Of a stretch of 64,000 nt of DNA, positions 22,738 to 34,812 are shown in pieces (the first letter of the stretch is position 1; each line of letters opens with the position of its first letter). Location of the stretch: the NCBI GenBank assembly GCA_023101725.1, contig JALJCO010012651.1:1-64000 (forward strand). Reading direction: 5' to 3'. The translations under genes and the position numbers were made by a program. Origin of the DNA: Atherinomorus stipes. Lineage: Eukaryota > Chordata > Actinopteri > Atheriniformes > Atherinidae. The notes beneath the pieces are model-generated. The model did no database searches. It was not told the DNA's origin and saw only the letters and a program-made list of their open reading frames with translations.

Positions 22738-25317
22738 AGGCATAGCTACACCTGAGACCATTGCATCCACTCACGGAGGAAAATGTCTTTATGTCTGAGA
22801 GAATTTTGGCCACTGATAGCCACCGTACATTCACAACAGTGCTTGGCATATAAAGTAATCTCTACCACTAGATGTCAGTAATTCTTACATACTACCTTTA
22901 AGTTGTGAGAGGAGTCAAAATGGCCCCAGTCACTGACTTGCCCCTGTAGCAGCCATCTATTGATCTTAGTGGTTGAAGACATCTTAAAATTTCCAAAAGG
23001 TTCCAGCAGAGGAGCTTCCTCATGCTTCCGTGTTTTAGACCATCTAGACCATTGGGTAACAGAGCAGCAGTGACATTCACTGGTTTTTATGTACAAATCA
23101 CTGAAGTTTGTGCTTTATTATCAATTATACACAAATCCAAGGAAAGAAATGTCTGCTCTTGGTTTCTAGACATTGCATGTAAACTATGAATATAAATTAT
23201 ATAAGCTCTCTACAGTTAATTAATACAGTATGTTAATAGCATGACTTATTATTGATTTACACTCATCATTTTAAACAATTTCATTGTGTAATTTTAGCAT
23301 ATTGTAATGTACAACAGAGTCTTCATGAGATTTATTCAAAATATGAAAAAAGAAAAAAGCGGGACAAATAAGCCCTGCTTTTTACCTTGTCAGTGTAAGA
23401 ATCAGCCTTGTTGTCAGCTATGTTTCAGGAAAGAGGAACAGACTGGTGCCTGAGGAAGGCTGCTGTTGTTGTGAAGTCATGTTTTTCTCTGAAGACCTGG
23501 CAAGCTTTCAGCCTGACCGCTGTCTACACCTTCCTAAGCTGAGAACACAGTCAATCACACATAAACACAGGTATACGCACACACATGTACTCTCACACTT
23601 GCTTTGAGGGCAGGTTTAATAAAACTTCCCTGCCCGTCTTTCATGTGTGAGGCTTAAGAGCTGTCACACTAACAGCAGGAAACCACAATGCTTTGATAAG
23701 CCCTCCACACTTAGCAGAAACCTGCACACAGCATGTCCGGACGAGTCTGTGTGTGTGTGTGTGCATGTGTTTGTGCGTCTGTGTACAGGTCAGGTGCTCT
23801 TGCCCATCAAGACTTAGCTTCAGAGGCAGCTGGATTCTTCTAAGATGCGGGAAACCATGATCACCAGCGAATTCAGCCCACCGGACTTCAAGCTACGAGT
23901 TTGTGGTTTAGGTATGCGAAGATGACCAGTCAGCATCAGTTTCAGGTGCATTTAGGTGTGAAAGGTTAATATGACAGCCATTAGCATTAGTTATACCACA
24001 ACTAGAGAGGATTTCTTTAAGTAAAGAGAGTACAGAGTTCCTGTCATTACTTACAGATGGTTTTCTCACTTTTTTTTTCCTGACAGGCACAGCTGACAGC
24101 AGCTTGCAGTGTGACAATTTAACCCCTCTATCTGCAAATTGACTGCTTTCACTTGAATTCCTGAGAGACTAAATGTTAGTTGCATTTGATTGGACTTGTT
24201 TTTGATGGTTTACATCGCACAAGTTCATAAAAATGGGAGCAGAGTATTTTGTGGTACCCAGTTTGGGGACCTGGTCGGCAAGCCAGCATCGTAGAGCAGT
24301 GGTTTTTTCAACTTTTTGAGCCACAACCTCCAAAATAACATTCTTTGCTGTTTGTTTACCCCTTCAATTTCGATTGTTTTTATTGATAAAAGACTTGTTT
24401 TGGACCAACTGTTTCACTGGACTACTTTTACTGAACCCTTACAGGACCATATTTGTCGCATTATGTGCTACTAGAGTACTACAGCTTCAAAGATAGAAGG
24501 CGTTAGAGACTGGTCAGATAAATGTTTAATGAATCTGCAGTTACTACTGTAACCTGAAATAGTATACATCATTCAAATCTCGGTAATCTTAGCTTGTCAG
24601 TGGTGTATAACATGTAGGTACTTGGAAAGGAAACTGAGTAAAATACACATTTATCTGTCATGTCCCGCCCATAGGGCATACAGTATGGTAGCCTACCAGC
24701 AGATTGAACTGCAGACTACCAGTGGAACTGGTTACATGCACTGGTAGATCAGGCTGGCCATTTATCCGGACCACTGTCCTTATACCAGTTTAGATGCATG
24801 GCAGGTTAATTAAGTTAAGCATTAAATTATGTTCAATGCCCCATCACGATTTTTTAAAAATATTCCACTGCTTCTAACTTTCTCTGTGCAGAAAATCACA
24901 TAAATAAGTAAATTTCAGTATACTGAACACAGACATTGCTTTGAAATCATTCAAACAGCAGTTTGTTAGATGCTGCTGTTACTGAATAATAATATTATTA
25001 GAGAAAAGCAACAGTGAGAAAATTCATCCGTCAGTGTTCAGGGGACTTCAACTTCTGATGCATTTAGCCAGCTGACAAAAGAATGAGGGAAAAAAATGTC
25101 AGTGAAACGATTTTTATTGACATACACTTATGCATAACTGTTCTTAAAAAGGTGTAAAAGTAGGAAAACAGAACTGAACAGATGATTGTGGCTTTTCCGA
25201 GAAGGGCATTTTCTAATGAAAAGCCAAAGTAGAATGTTTTCTCCTCGCTATCTAATTCAGTCCATGCAAGTTGTTGCTCGGATAGTAGGTGAATTAACAG
25301 GGTTGCTATCTCTAACT

Positions 25318-25360
25318 TGACCACTAGATGTCAGTAACAATTGCATACTTTTACTTTGCA
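25318..25360 (-). mobile_element. Fragment of TTAA element C (left end)
   Basis: GACCACTAGATGTCAGTAAC followed by GCATACTTTTACTTT resembles the left terminus of family C on the minus strand. The rest is absent. Confidence 0.45.
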
Positions 25361-26679
25361 AGCACTATACTGATAATGCACCCACTGCAAGTGGATGTAC
25401 AGTAAATAATGTATTTTATAGGCTATTTACAGAATTATTTTGTATTGTCTTTTAGACCTCAAAGAACTGGCAAATGTTAACTTTCATGAATTTCTTTGTA
25501 ATTATCCATATTTTCCCATTAGTCAGTCTCTTGTACATTATATCAAATACAAGAGAATCCCCATCCCCAGTGAGGGGTGGGTGAAGAAAAGCCGCCAGCA
25601 GGGAAAGTGGGAGGGTGAAGTGGGGTGGTGGGCGTTTTACTTTAGAGAAAAGCAAAGACATGTAAACCCACTTAGAATTGATCACAAATAGGAGATAATC
25701 AATTCATTTTCAACTGAATTCTCATCAAGCAGAGGGGACTAACAACACAGGGGAAATGCATTTCAACGTATGTCAGAAGCATTCCTCTCCTCCACCATCG
25801 ATGGTGCGCTTGACACTCATTTGTCATGTCAAGACCCTGTAGAAAATTCCCACTGATTATTCCGTAAAAATCCATGGCTTCTGCTCCCTTGCCGTCAGAG
25901 GAAAACCTGCTGTCACTGTTTTCCATCTTGTCCTCCCAAGGCTTTGTCCTTGTGTCAGAAATACACATTGGATTATTATAATGACTATACAATGTGTGTG
26001 GACTAAACAGATTGAGGCATTTCACCACAAATGAACAGACAAATGCTGTTGCATTGATCTCATAATCTACTTGGGAGGGGAAAGCAAGTTTAATCAAAAT
26101 AATTACTTCTCCCACAAAATAGAAAGATGACAGGATTTGTAGAGAGACAAGAAGGATTTGGAAAGAGAGAGGTAACAGGAGGTGGCAGACAAACAGACCA
26201 AAAGCGCAAAGGACAATTAGAGAAATATTTTTTGTACACTCTGCTGTAGTATCTCCTGTTTTTGTGAAACTTTGCCTGTTTCTACATATATCCACCTCTC
26301 CGCCTCTGTCCCACGTCTAACATCTAACACAGGCTCACACTGCAGAGAAGAGGGTTTTGCAGTGGGAGGTCTTTGCAGCGGTCGATAGTTCTTGGCGAGT
26401 GATCTATCGACAGAGTGGGAGCGTGTGAGAGATGAGTTCAATATACTTCAATTTAGCTCCACTTGCTTTAATTACTTCCACTGTGTGTATGTGTATGTGT
26501 GTGTGTGCACCCCTAGAGACTGGTTGGTGTTACACTGCTAATGAAAGTACAGCTTTGGCCATTATTGAATTCACGGTCTGCTGAGTATTTTTGGAGCATC
26601 TTGAAAGTTGTGACACCTCAAAGAAGGCGAGAGGGAGGGAGGTGGTTCATCTAAAATATAGATTTCTTTATGCACATAT

Positions 26680-26681
<2 letters not shown>

Positions 26682-26751
<70 letters not shown>

Positions 26752-26796
26752 CATATATATAAAGCAATATATATATATATGTATGTATATATACAC
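26682..26796. repeat. Compound (TA)n(TG)n(TA)n microsatellite
   Basis: TA units (26684-26716), then about 11 TG units, then TATATATACA, and a further interrupted TA block to about 26796. It is alternating purine-pyrimidine throughout. Open frames of repeated isoleucine-tyrosine are artefacts of it. Confidence 0.95.
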
Positions 26797-27991
26797 ACAC
26801 ATATGTATATATGTAGATACAGTATAGTATGGTATAGTATATAGTACCTGATTTCCAAAGCAGGTACAAAGCCACAACTCTCTTAAAGTACTCAAAATAA
26901 CCGGGTTCTGCCATGTTCACCTGACTGAAGTGACTAACTAGTGACAAACCACCATCCCCCACTCCAGAGAGTTAAACTTGACGCACAAATGAAGCGTCTA
27001 CACACGCGTACGATACGCTTTATTCACGTGTATTATTCACTCCATTTACGTGAAAAAAACCGCCCGAATCAAGTGAGTAAACATCCAGCATTCTTGCGTT
27101 GAAATCTAGGCGCGTATTCGAATGGAAGCGTCCGGTGTGAACACGGGGTTACGCCGGAGGGCGACTTTATTTACTGTAAATATCATCCTAAGGAGTCAAA
27201 GTGATACAGAAATTTTTAACGGTCAGTAAATGCACAGATAAACTCCTAGAAATAAGGTCCAAGTTGAAAAAAAAAAGTATTTTTTTACTTCAAATGAAGA
27301 GGAGAAATAACATGATCATTCGGTCAGATGATAAAAATTACCAAAAGAAAACAGAACTATTTTTGAATGTCAAGCAAAAACAATTTGGCACAGCAAGCTA
27401 TTTAAGGCTCTCAGGACTTGGCATTAGATATGCTAGTACGCATTTATTAGATTTGTATCTTGGCAACGTCCAGTCTCTCGTGAAAGAAATAAGTTTGTAA
27501 GCTTCTGTCCCAAAACAGTATTTTAAAAAATTAAGCTGCTCCCGTTAACGCCTCAAATTTTCCTGAATCTTAAATCAGTCACTGGGGTTCCATATTAAGT
27601 TTCTTGGCTGTGAAAGTCAAGTCTAAAAAAAACAAACAAAAAAAACAAAACACTCAAAAGCTTTTCTGCTCTGTAATTGATGTGTAGTAGTTGCCCAGAT
27701 GTTCATCTGCCAAACTACCCAGCAAGTGCTCATCCCAAAAGACGTTCTCTTGTAACACTATTTCAACCCCTTTGAAGAGAGAATAAACGTTCCTTCTGTG
27801 TCACTTGGCAAAATGCTTTGATATATGAAATTAGCTCATTATTGCCCCTCTAATGAAAAAAAGAAATCACTCTATAATTACAGTTTTTACCAGGCTTATA
27901 CGGCTCTAATGTTGAATGATTACATTATGGCTCAAATGCACAAGTGAAGTCAAAAAGATGCCACAGAAAAGTCCAGATAAATAGAGTGAAC

Positions 27992-28395
27992 TTAGAGGGA
28001 TAGAACGCCCACAGAATGATGCACCTTCATGTTCTACTCACCCTTATGCTGAGCAAGACTGTGGAGCACTTTTGCAATATCTCAAATGCAGTCAGATATC
28101 TGGGGTTATCTGCCGACTTTCATATAATGGAGTTCACCGGTGCCTGAAACAAAAAGGTCCATAAAAGTCCACAAAAACTTGTCAATATTCCTCCATACTG
28201 CTCGTCCAATGTAATCCAAGTGTCCTGAGTGGGTAGCATCCAGAATTTACTAGAAACAACATTATTTAGTATATTTTTAGAGCCTAAACAGTAGTACATC
28301 TTACTTTCACGAAGCACGCATATGCGCGTTCACAAAACTACGGAAGCGTTCAGAGCCTACTCTGCCGATAATGCAAGCGTAGAAGAAGAAATTAG
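27992..28395. mobile_element. Inverted-repeat element A, copy 4 (left arm and part of loop)
   Basis: It starts TTAG (a mutated TTAA), then AGGGATAGAACGCCCACAG, and runs through the full left arm into the loop motif GCGTAGAAGAAGAAATTAGC. There it stops exactly where dispersed repeat B begins. The right arm is absent, so B replaced it, or inserted with loss of the rest. Confidence 0.65.
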
Positions 28396-28803
28396 CTGGG
28401 AAACAGTGGAGACGGCGAGTGAAGCAGCTGCTTCAGAGCCCTGGAGATGTTGTGATCTGTTTCTGAGGAGAAGTGACCTGAGAAGAGCAAAACCTGGAGT
28501 AAATTTAGGTGAAGACTTCACAAAATGGACCCATATAAACGTTTTCCACGGCGTCAAAACACGGAAATGGCGACTTTTCTCCTGGATCGGTAAGCTAACT
28601 TGTTTGCTAACGTGGCTAACGTTAGCTGTCCGTTATAAACTCCTCCGCGTTACTTGTTGGACATGCTGCAGACTGTTGGTCACTTGCGTATCGGCAGTGA
28701 GCCTGGCATCCCAGCGGCTGGAGTTGTTTTTCTGCCGTTGCAACTACAACCTAGTCACACGTGATGTCGCTGTTCTGTCCGTATTCCATATTCAACCTTT
28801 AAG
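28396..28803 (+). repeat. Dispersed repeat B, copy 2 (exon-like)
   Basis: Closely similar to the minus-strand copy at 6664-7065 over about 400 bases. In both, ATGGCGACTTTTCTCCTGG is followed by ATCG and GTAAGC, a good donor-like site. Upstream reading frames differ between copies, with indels near 28510 and 28557. This suggests a copied 5' untranslated/first-exon segment or an uncharacterised transposon part, with no expressed gene implied. Confidence 0.55.
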
Positions 28804-28828
28804 ATCTTCCATTGGATCGTCTCAAACA

Positions 28829-29530
28829 TATACTATATTGCCAAAAGTATTCCCTCACCTGCCTTGACTTACATTTGAGCTTACTGTAAATTACATCCCA
28901 TTCCTAATTCATAGAGTTCAACATGACGTTGGTCCACCCTTTGCAGCTAGAATAGCTTCAACTCTTCTGGGAAGGCTGTCCACAAGGTTTAGGAGTTTGT
29001 TTATGGGAATTTTTGACCATTCTTCTAGAAGCACATTTGTGAGGTCACACTGATGTTGGACAAGAAGGCCTGGCTCTCAGTCTCTGCTCTAATTCATCCC
29101 AAAGGTGTTCTATGGGGTTGAGGTCAGGACTCTGTGCAGGCCAGTCCGGTTCCTCCACACCAGACTCTGCATCCAGGTCTTTATGGACCTGCTTTGTGCA
29201 CGGGTGCACAGTCATGTTGGAAGAGGAAGGGGCCAGCTCCAAACTGTTCCCACAAAGATGGGAGCATTGTCCAAAATGTCTTAGAAAATCTAAATGCTTC
29301 ACTAGAACTAAGGGGCCAAGCCCAGCTCCTCAAAAACACCCCCACACCATAATCCCCCCTCCACCAAACTTTACACTTGGCACAATGCAGTCAAAATAGT
29401 ACCGTTCTCCTGGCAACCGCCAAACCCAGACTCCTCCATGAGATTGCAAGATGGGGAAGCATAATTCATTACTCCAGAGAACACCACTGCATCCCACACT
29501 TTGCATTGCACTTGGTGATGTATGGCTTGG
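28829..29530 (-). pseudogene. Tc1/mariner-like transposase, broken (copy 1)
   Basis: The right end TATACTATATTGCCAAAAGT matches the terminus of the element at 48166-49248. On the minus strand, fragments of a DDE transposase are visible, including LDAESGVEEPDWPAQSPDLN and PIEHLWDELEQRL (the third acidic residue lies in this block), and [14 protein letters not shown] further upstream. Frame changes separate the pieces. The 5' third of the element, with the DNA-binding domain, is gone, replaced near 29530 by a TA-rich run. Confidence 0.75.
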
Positions 29531-31887
29531 ATACATATATACAGTATATATGTCTATATATGTATATAGATATAGATAATATGTGACTAAATTAAATGCC
29601 TGGCACCATAGAATAACAGGCATTGTTCATTTGAAAAGAGGGTTTTTTTTTCCTTCCTCTACACAACACCTACTTCGTTTCATAACACATTTCAGGTCTT
29701 TTTTTTATTGTCATATCAAAGTAATGAGTCAATTCTTCCTTCAAAAATAACTAACTTTGCAAAAGCACACCAAAATTTCACTGTAGTGTCAGCATGGTTA
29801 CCTTTGCATTATTTCAGGATGACTCGTCAGCAGATGTGTCTTCAGGTTGGTTGTGTTTTCTGCTGGTAATAGTCGCTCCACACGGTTTATATGTCTTGTT
29901 TTGTGTCGGGTCATGTGTGAAATGTGTCCGTGCGTCAGCTCTCCTTTTTGTCCAAACGTGTGCAGGCCAGCATCACTGCACGAGTTTGTGTTCTTATTGG
30001 ATATTTTTGCAATACACCCCACCGTTCAAGACAAACAGTTGTTCTGATTGGATGTCATTGCTGTCAGGTATTTTCGTCTAGTTTTTATTTCTTGACGAAA
30101 ATGTCATAAACTTCCATTATAGTTTTTGGTTTTTGTTTTAGTTTCCGCTTAGTTTTCATCGAGAAAAATAGGTCGTTGATGAAGACTGACAAAAAAATTT
30201 TCATCAGCGAAATTAACACTGGCGCAAAGCTGCAAGTTTGCACCTGCTTTGCAGACGTACTAAAAATAAACCCAAAAAAACCTTCAAGGCAATCCGTCTC
30301 ACGGTTAATAAATCACTTTGCGAGTGCTGAATTAATATATTTACATTTTCTCCTCCCACCACACACACAATTATGTGTAAACGCCCCGTATTGCATATTT
30401 AGTGCCTCAGACATATTATTTTGATAAGATGCGCTATTAAGCACCTTTGAAAGATGCAACCCTTTCTGCACGCTGTTAGTAGATCAGTTTGTATTTTTTT
30501 TCATGTCCACTGAGATAGCTCACATTTTTAAACATGCAAACCTTTGACAGATTCGGCCTTTAGGCTAAAGAATTAAGTCACTATAGTGCCATATGTATTT
30601 TATCCAGCCTACTGAATGTTATTATGCTTGATTTATTCTCCACAACTGAAACTTGAAGGAATATTTAATAGTGATGATTTTTTTTTTTCTTTTAAATTGC
30701 TGCCGTCACTTTGCTGCTTGTTCGGCTACATATGCAGGTTCAGCTAAGTTTATTGTTCACTTTGTGTTTGCATGTGTGTAAACCTGCATTACCAAACACC
30801 CACAAACATAATTCAGTCATCTAAACTAATTAAAGTAGAAACTGTTTACAGTTATAAACTAGCATGATTTGACAAACTCTCCCACCAATTATGATGTGTT
30901 GATATGTTTACATGGCTTAATGGCTCATTATTTTTTACAGCTGGGCAAATTCTGTCTGTGGGGCCTGTGGAAATATTTCAACTAACACTTACTAAAAGGT
31001 CCATGACCATTTAAAGCAAAAGGGAGGTTTCATTCCTTTTTTTTAATCTGACAAAACTCAGCTTTCCTTCATTGCCCAGTTTCGTGTCTAACCCAGGCAT
31101 TTTGTAATTTGTGGTATTTAGGTTTGTGGATTTTAGCTGAAGGTAGTAGTTAGATGGGTATTTGACATGGAATCTGCCTTCTGCTCAGCGACATGTTCGC
31201 TTAAGAAATGTTGATGATAACAGGGTTGAAAATATGCACACCGGTGTGAATCTTTCATCTGCAATATGTCAGGTAACACTCTTTCATTGAAACAAGGAAA
31301 AGAAGAGGAGGGTGTGGAGATGCATATCAGAAACACTTGGTTTATTTACTATCTTGTGATGTGGTTTCACCTTGTATTGTGCCTTCTAAAATAATTTGAC
31401 AGCTATTTTCTTCAGTTTTTTCTTTAAAAGTGTAGTACATACAGTATACGTATATGTTTATTCAGTTTAGATTAAATACCTCTGCTGTCTCAGAGTGTAT
31501 GAACTGCACCGACTAAGCAAATAGTATAGCAAACAATAACCATTACAATGACTCATTACTACAGTATGAACTGGGATGGAATGCTTATTAGCAAACATTA
31601 TTCATGAGGCTACATTTTTAGTTTATTAAATTGTGTTTCTGGCAACCTGATCTCCCAGAAATATGTGACGTGATTTCAAATTCCCTTCTCAAAGAAAGAA
31701 TGCATGGGTTGCTGTAGGTCCAATTATGCCCCTTTGTACCATCACTGGCCTTGCAGTGGCAGTGAAAGTCTTTGGGTAGTGAAGGTATGCATAAAGTATC
31801 TCTTTACTGGCTTGCAGAAGGTCACTACTTCTTCTACTTGCATGTGGTTCTCTCTCTCTTAATATATGTATATAGTGATATGCTAGT
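29531..31887. other. No gene recognised
   Basis: About 2.4 kb with no recognised exon. The part near 30060-30200 (TTTTCGTCTAGTTTT, GTTTTAGTTTCCG, GACGAAAATG) resembles a known type of fish repeat in which ATTTTCGTC/GACGAAAAT motifs face each other. Its ends are not resolved. Confidence 0.4.
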
Positions 31888-31889
31888 AC

Positions 31890-31940
<51 letters not shown>
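31890..31940. repeat. (TA)n microsatellite
   Basis: About 20 TA units, interrupted by ACA near 31897. Confidence 0.9.
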
Positions 31941-31944
<4 letters not shown>

Positions 31945-32440
31945 TTTTCAAATTCATACCCTCCAATGAAAGAAAAGGTTAAATTCACAATAGTAATTCA
32001 AATAACAAGAAACTTAAAGCAACCTTTACCAATCTTGCATTTCAGAAAGCACAGGCAAGATTATTTGAATATAAACAGTCCTGCCTCGCTCCTAAGACAC
32101 ACCCCCGTATTCTCTCTGCCTCCCAATGCAGAAGCAAAGGTCTGACACGCAGATCCCTCGGCCAATCCTAGGGGTGCACCCCACTTCAAGGATTGGTTGG
32201 AGTTTTCATTGAATATTTAGAGATTGGAATAATATTTTCTTTTGATTAATGGTGGGTCTGTCTTGTATTTCAAAGTACCATTACCTCATCCATAGCATTT
32301 TACCCTATTGAAAAAATAGTGTAACAATTCAACATCGGTAAAGGTTGCTTCAATAAATAATAATAGATAAAAAAATTACAAAATGAGAATTTAGTGAAAT
32401 AAGATACTGATTTTGAATTGTGTTGGGAAATATTATATTA
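31941..32440. mobile_element. Repeat H, interrupted by a 332-bp insert with inverted ends
   Basis: 31941-32017 (CAAATTCATACCCT, AAATTCACAATAGTAATTC) and 32350-32440 (AATAAATAATAATAGAT, TGATTTTGAATTGTGTTGG) match the continuous sequence at 63740-63890. Between them, 32018-32349 is an insert whose ends AGCAACCTTTACC and GGTAAAGGTTGCT are perfect inverted repeats of 13 bases. The insert is non-coding and unclassified. Confidence 0.55.
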
Positions 32441-32689
32441 AAAAAAGAAGAAAAGAAAACTGTCCCAGACACATAAGATCAACTTTTCCATGAACAGTGG
32501 ACCAAAATATCTGTCAATGGGTGTAGAAGTCTTTTTGAACATTAGAGAAAACCCCTGATTGAAGGGATTGCCTCAAAGTGTTGCTCAACAAAATTTTAGC
32601 TTCAGAGCCCCATTATGCTTGTTTACTTGTTTTATTTTTTGTGTGTTTGTTATTCTTCTTATTTCACTGACAGCTGATTTTTTTCCTTC

Positions 32690-33408
32690 TTTAATTTGAG
32701 CTGCATCCATCCATCACCAAGTGTAATGCAAAGCATGGATGCAGTGGTGTAAAGCAGCCGCCACTGGACTCTAGAGCAGTGGAGGCGATCTTTGGAGTGA
32801 GGAATCGCGCTTCTCCATCTGGCAATCTGATTCATCAGTCTGGGTTTGACGGTTACCAGGACAACGGTACTTGTCTGACTGCATTGTGCCAAGTGTAAAG
32901 TTTGGTGGAGGGGGGATTATGGTGTGGGGTTGTTTTTAGGAGCTGGGCTTGGCCCCTTAGTTCCAGTAAAAGGAACTCTGAATGCTTCAGCATACCAAGA
33001 CATTCTGGACAATTCCATGCTCCCAACTTTGTGGGAACAGTTTGGAGCTGGCCCCTTCCTCTTCCAACATGACTGTGCACTAGTGCACAAAGCAGGTCCA
33101 TAAAGACCTGGATGCAGAGTCTGGTGTGGAGGAACTTGACCGGCCTACACAGAGTCCTGACCTCAACCCGATAGAACACCTTCCGGGTGAATTAGAACAG
33201 AGACTGAGAGACAGGCCTTCTCATCCAACATCAGCGTGACCTCACAAATGCAATTCTAGAAGAATGATCAAAAATTCCCATAAACACACTCCTAAACCTT
33301 GTGGACAGTCTTCCCAGAAGAGCTGAAGCTGTTCTAGCTGCAAAGAGTGGACCAATATCACATTGAACCCCAAGACAGGTGAGCGAATACTTTTGGCAAT
33401 ATAGTGTA
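32690..33408 (+). pseudogene. Tc1/mariner-like transposase, broken (copy 2)
   Basis: Same family as the copies at 28829 and 48166, here on the plus strand and lacking its 5' third. The nucleotide blocks for GGGGIMVWG, FQHDCAxVHKA and DLNPIEH are present but lie in different frames with stops. The downstream terminus ends GGCAATATAGTG, followed by TA at 33407-33408. It is dead: no single frame spans the catalytic domain. Confidence 0.7.
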
Positions 33409-33654
33409 GCTGGTTTTGGACTGAGTTAGCTGAGTTTGGACCAGACCCTGTTGGACCTCAAGTTGGTTGGACAGCCTTGAGAAAGTATTGGTTTTTGCTG
33501 AAGTGATTTTTCTCTTGGTTTGACAAAAACTAGGAAGTGTTTTTTAAAAAGGAGGGGGGGGGGATAATGCTGCGTTCCATTTTCCTCGGAACTGGGAAGT
33601 GGGAACTGGGGGGTGACATCACACCCGACCAATGATTATTAAATGATTATTACA

Positions 33655-33749
33655 TCATTTCAGCTTTGATATCTTGATATCGGTGTTGGAATCAGTATCG
33701 GTCATGAGAGGTATTGGTGTAAATGTTTCATATCGTGCATCACTAATTG
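33655..33749. mobile_element. hAT-like MITE end fragment
   Basis: TATCGGTGTTGGAATCAGT and TCATATCGTGCATCACTAAT form the right end of an ATCG-rich element. The terminus read inwards is TAGTGATGCACGATAT, like the complete element at 62770-63175. The left end was not found. Confidence 0.4.
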
Positions 33750-34770
33750 AATTTCTAACATGATGACACTAAAAGTGCCAGTAAATTTTTCTTAAAATAT
33801 CTCTCTCTCTCTCTTGGAAACATAATTGCCCACAAATATCTACTTTTTATTTATCCATTTCTTCAGTCTGATTGAAGAAAATGTATCTATCCTCTTTTTA
33901 CAGGATTATTTTTATTTAAAAACCTAAAAGTGGAAATTAAATTCCTTTAAAATTACAGCAAATTTTCTTTAATATGTATTTATCAAGAATTACAAGTATA
34001 CTTTTTTTTTTTTTAAGGCCATGGAACATTTGCGGCTCTAAATAACTTTTATTTAGCTGGGCTGAGGTGAAAAACAGCCCTTTTTGTATTGTAAATGTTG
34101 CAGACCCCTGTTCTAGAGGAGACGTCAGAGTTTAAACGATGAAGTAGTTTGTTAGTCAGTTATATGAGTTCATATTTGTGTGATGTGTCTAAGAATTTGG
34201 GAAGGATGTGTCATATTTTTCTTTTTCTGAGTCATTCAAAGAGCCATTAATCTCATGCACAGACAATTGATGACAGACTGCGCGTACACCCTCAGAGTGT
34301 GTTGACGGCTGCAGGAAGAACACCTGTGTAGACTGCAAGCTACATAGCAACACTCACTTTGTGATGCGGAAAACTGTAAAGATGCATGGCTGAAAAGGGT
34401 CACTATGATGATTGCTTCTAATTCTTCTTAGGCATTTTCAATCTAGCATTTAGTGTGGTATTCATATGCTAAATATTTTGCCAACAACATTTTCTTGTGA
34501 TTTTTGTCTTTTTCAGGTTATAGTTTGAAAATATTAACTCTTTTAATGATAAAACCAACTGAACAAGCTCAATTTGGATGACTGAGGTAGAAGATTGACA
34601 GGAGAAGTTTTTAGAAAAGCGATGAGATTGAAAGAATTTCTCCTTTTTTCAGCTTTTGCTGTGGTTATTTCTGCTGTGGACCATTCCCTTGTATATCCAA
34701 CAATCTAACCAGTCAATGGAAAACCCCACAGAGGACAGACAGAGAGAAGAGAAGGAGGGGAGATATGGCA

Positions 34771-34811
<41 letters not shown>
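34771..34811. repeat. (CA)n microsatellite
   Basis: About 20 CA units. A second shorter array is at 34883-34902. Confidence 0.95.

Positions 34812-34812
<1 letters not shown>

Larger units (their letters stand above)
20663..22901 (-). mobile_element. TTAA element C, copy 3, split by nested insertions
   Basis: The outer ends belong to one minus-strand C element. 20663-20742 is its right end (TTAA, GGTGCAGTGTGTAAGAAA, GTCTATGGAAGAAAAAT) and 22738-22901 is its left end (GATGTCAGTAATTCTTACAT, then TTAA at 22898-22901). Between them, about 300 bases of C are missing and about 2 kb of other material sits instead: a GTTGCAG-rich repeat, itself split by fold-back element D. Confidence 0.65.
22902..27991. 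other. No gene recognised (5 kb)
   Basis: Mostly unremarkable AT-rich sequence. It includes a scrap of element C (25318-25360), a TA/TG microsatellite (26682-26796) and a scrap shared with 2062 (27238-27290). The longest open frame in the window is here, on the minus strand at 25699-26295. It shows a hydrophobic stretch but no known domain, and I do not count it as a gene. Confidence 0.45.

Noticed and set aside
25699..26295. 198-codon minus-strand open frame with a hydrophobic segment
   Set aside because: It is the longest frame in the window, but it matches no family I know. It has no convincing splice partners or promoter and includes low-complexity hydrophobic sequence. Protein homology or transcript evidence would be needed.
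26571..26962. Isoleucine-tyrosine-rich frames
   Set aside because: Direct translation of the TA/TG microsatellite.
28322..28867. 181-codon plus-strand frame
   Set aside because: It runs from element A into repeat B and on into a Tc1 end, so it is a composite of repeats. The other B copy does not keep the frame.
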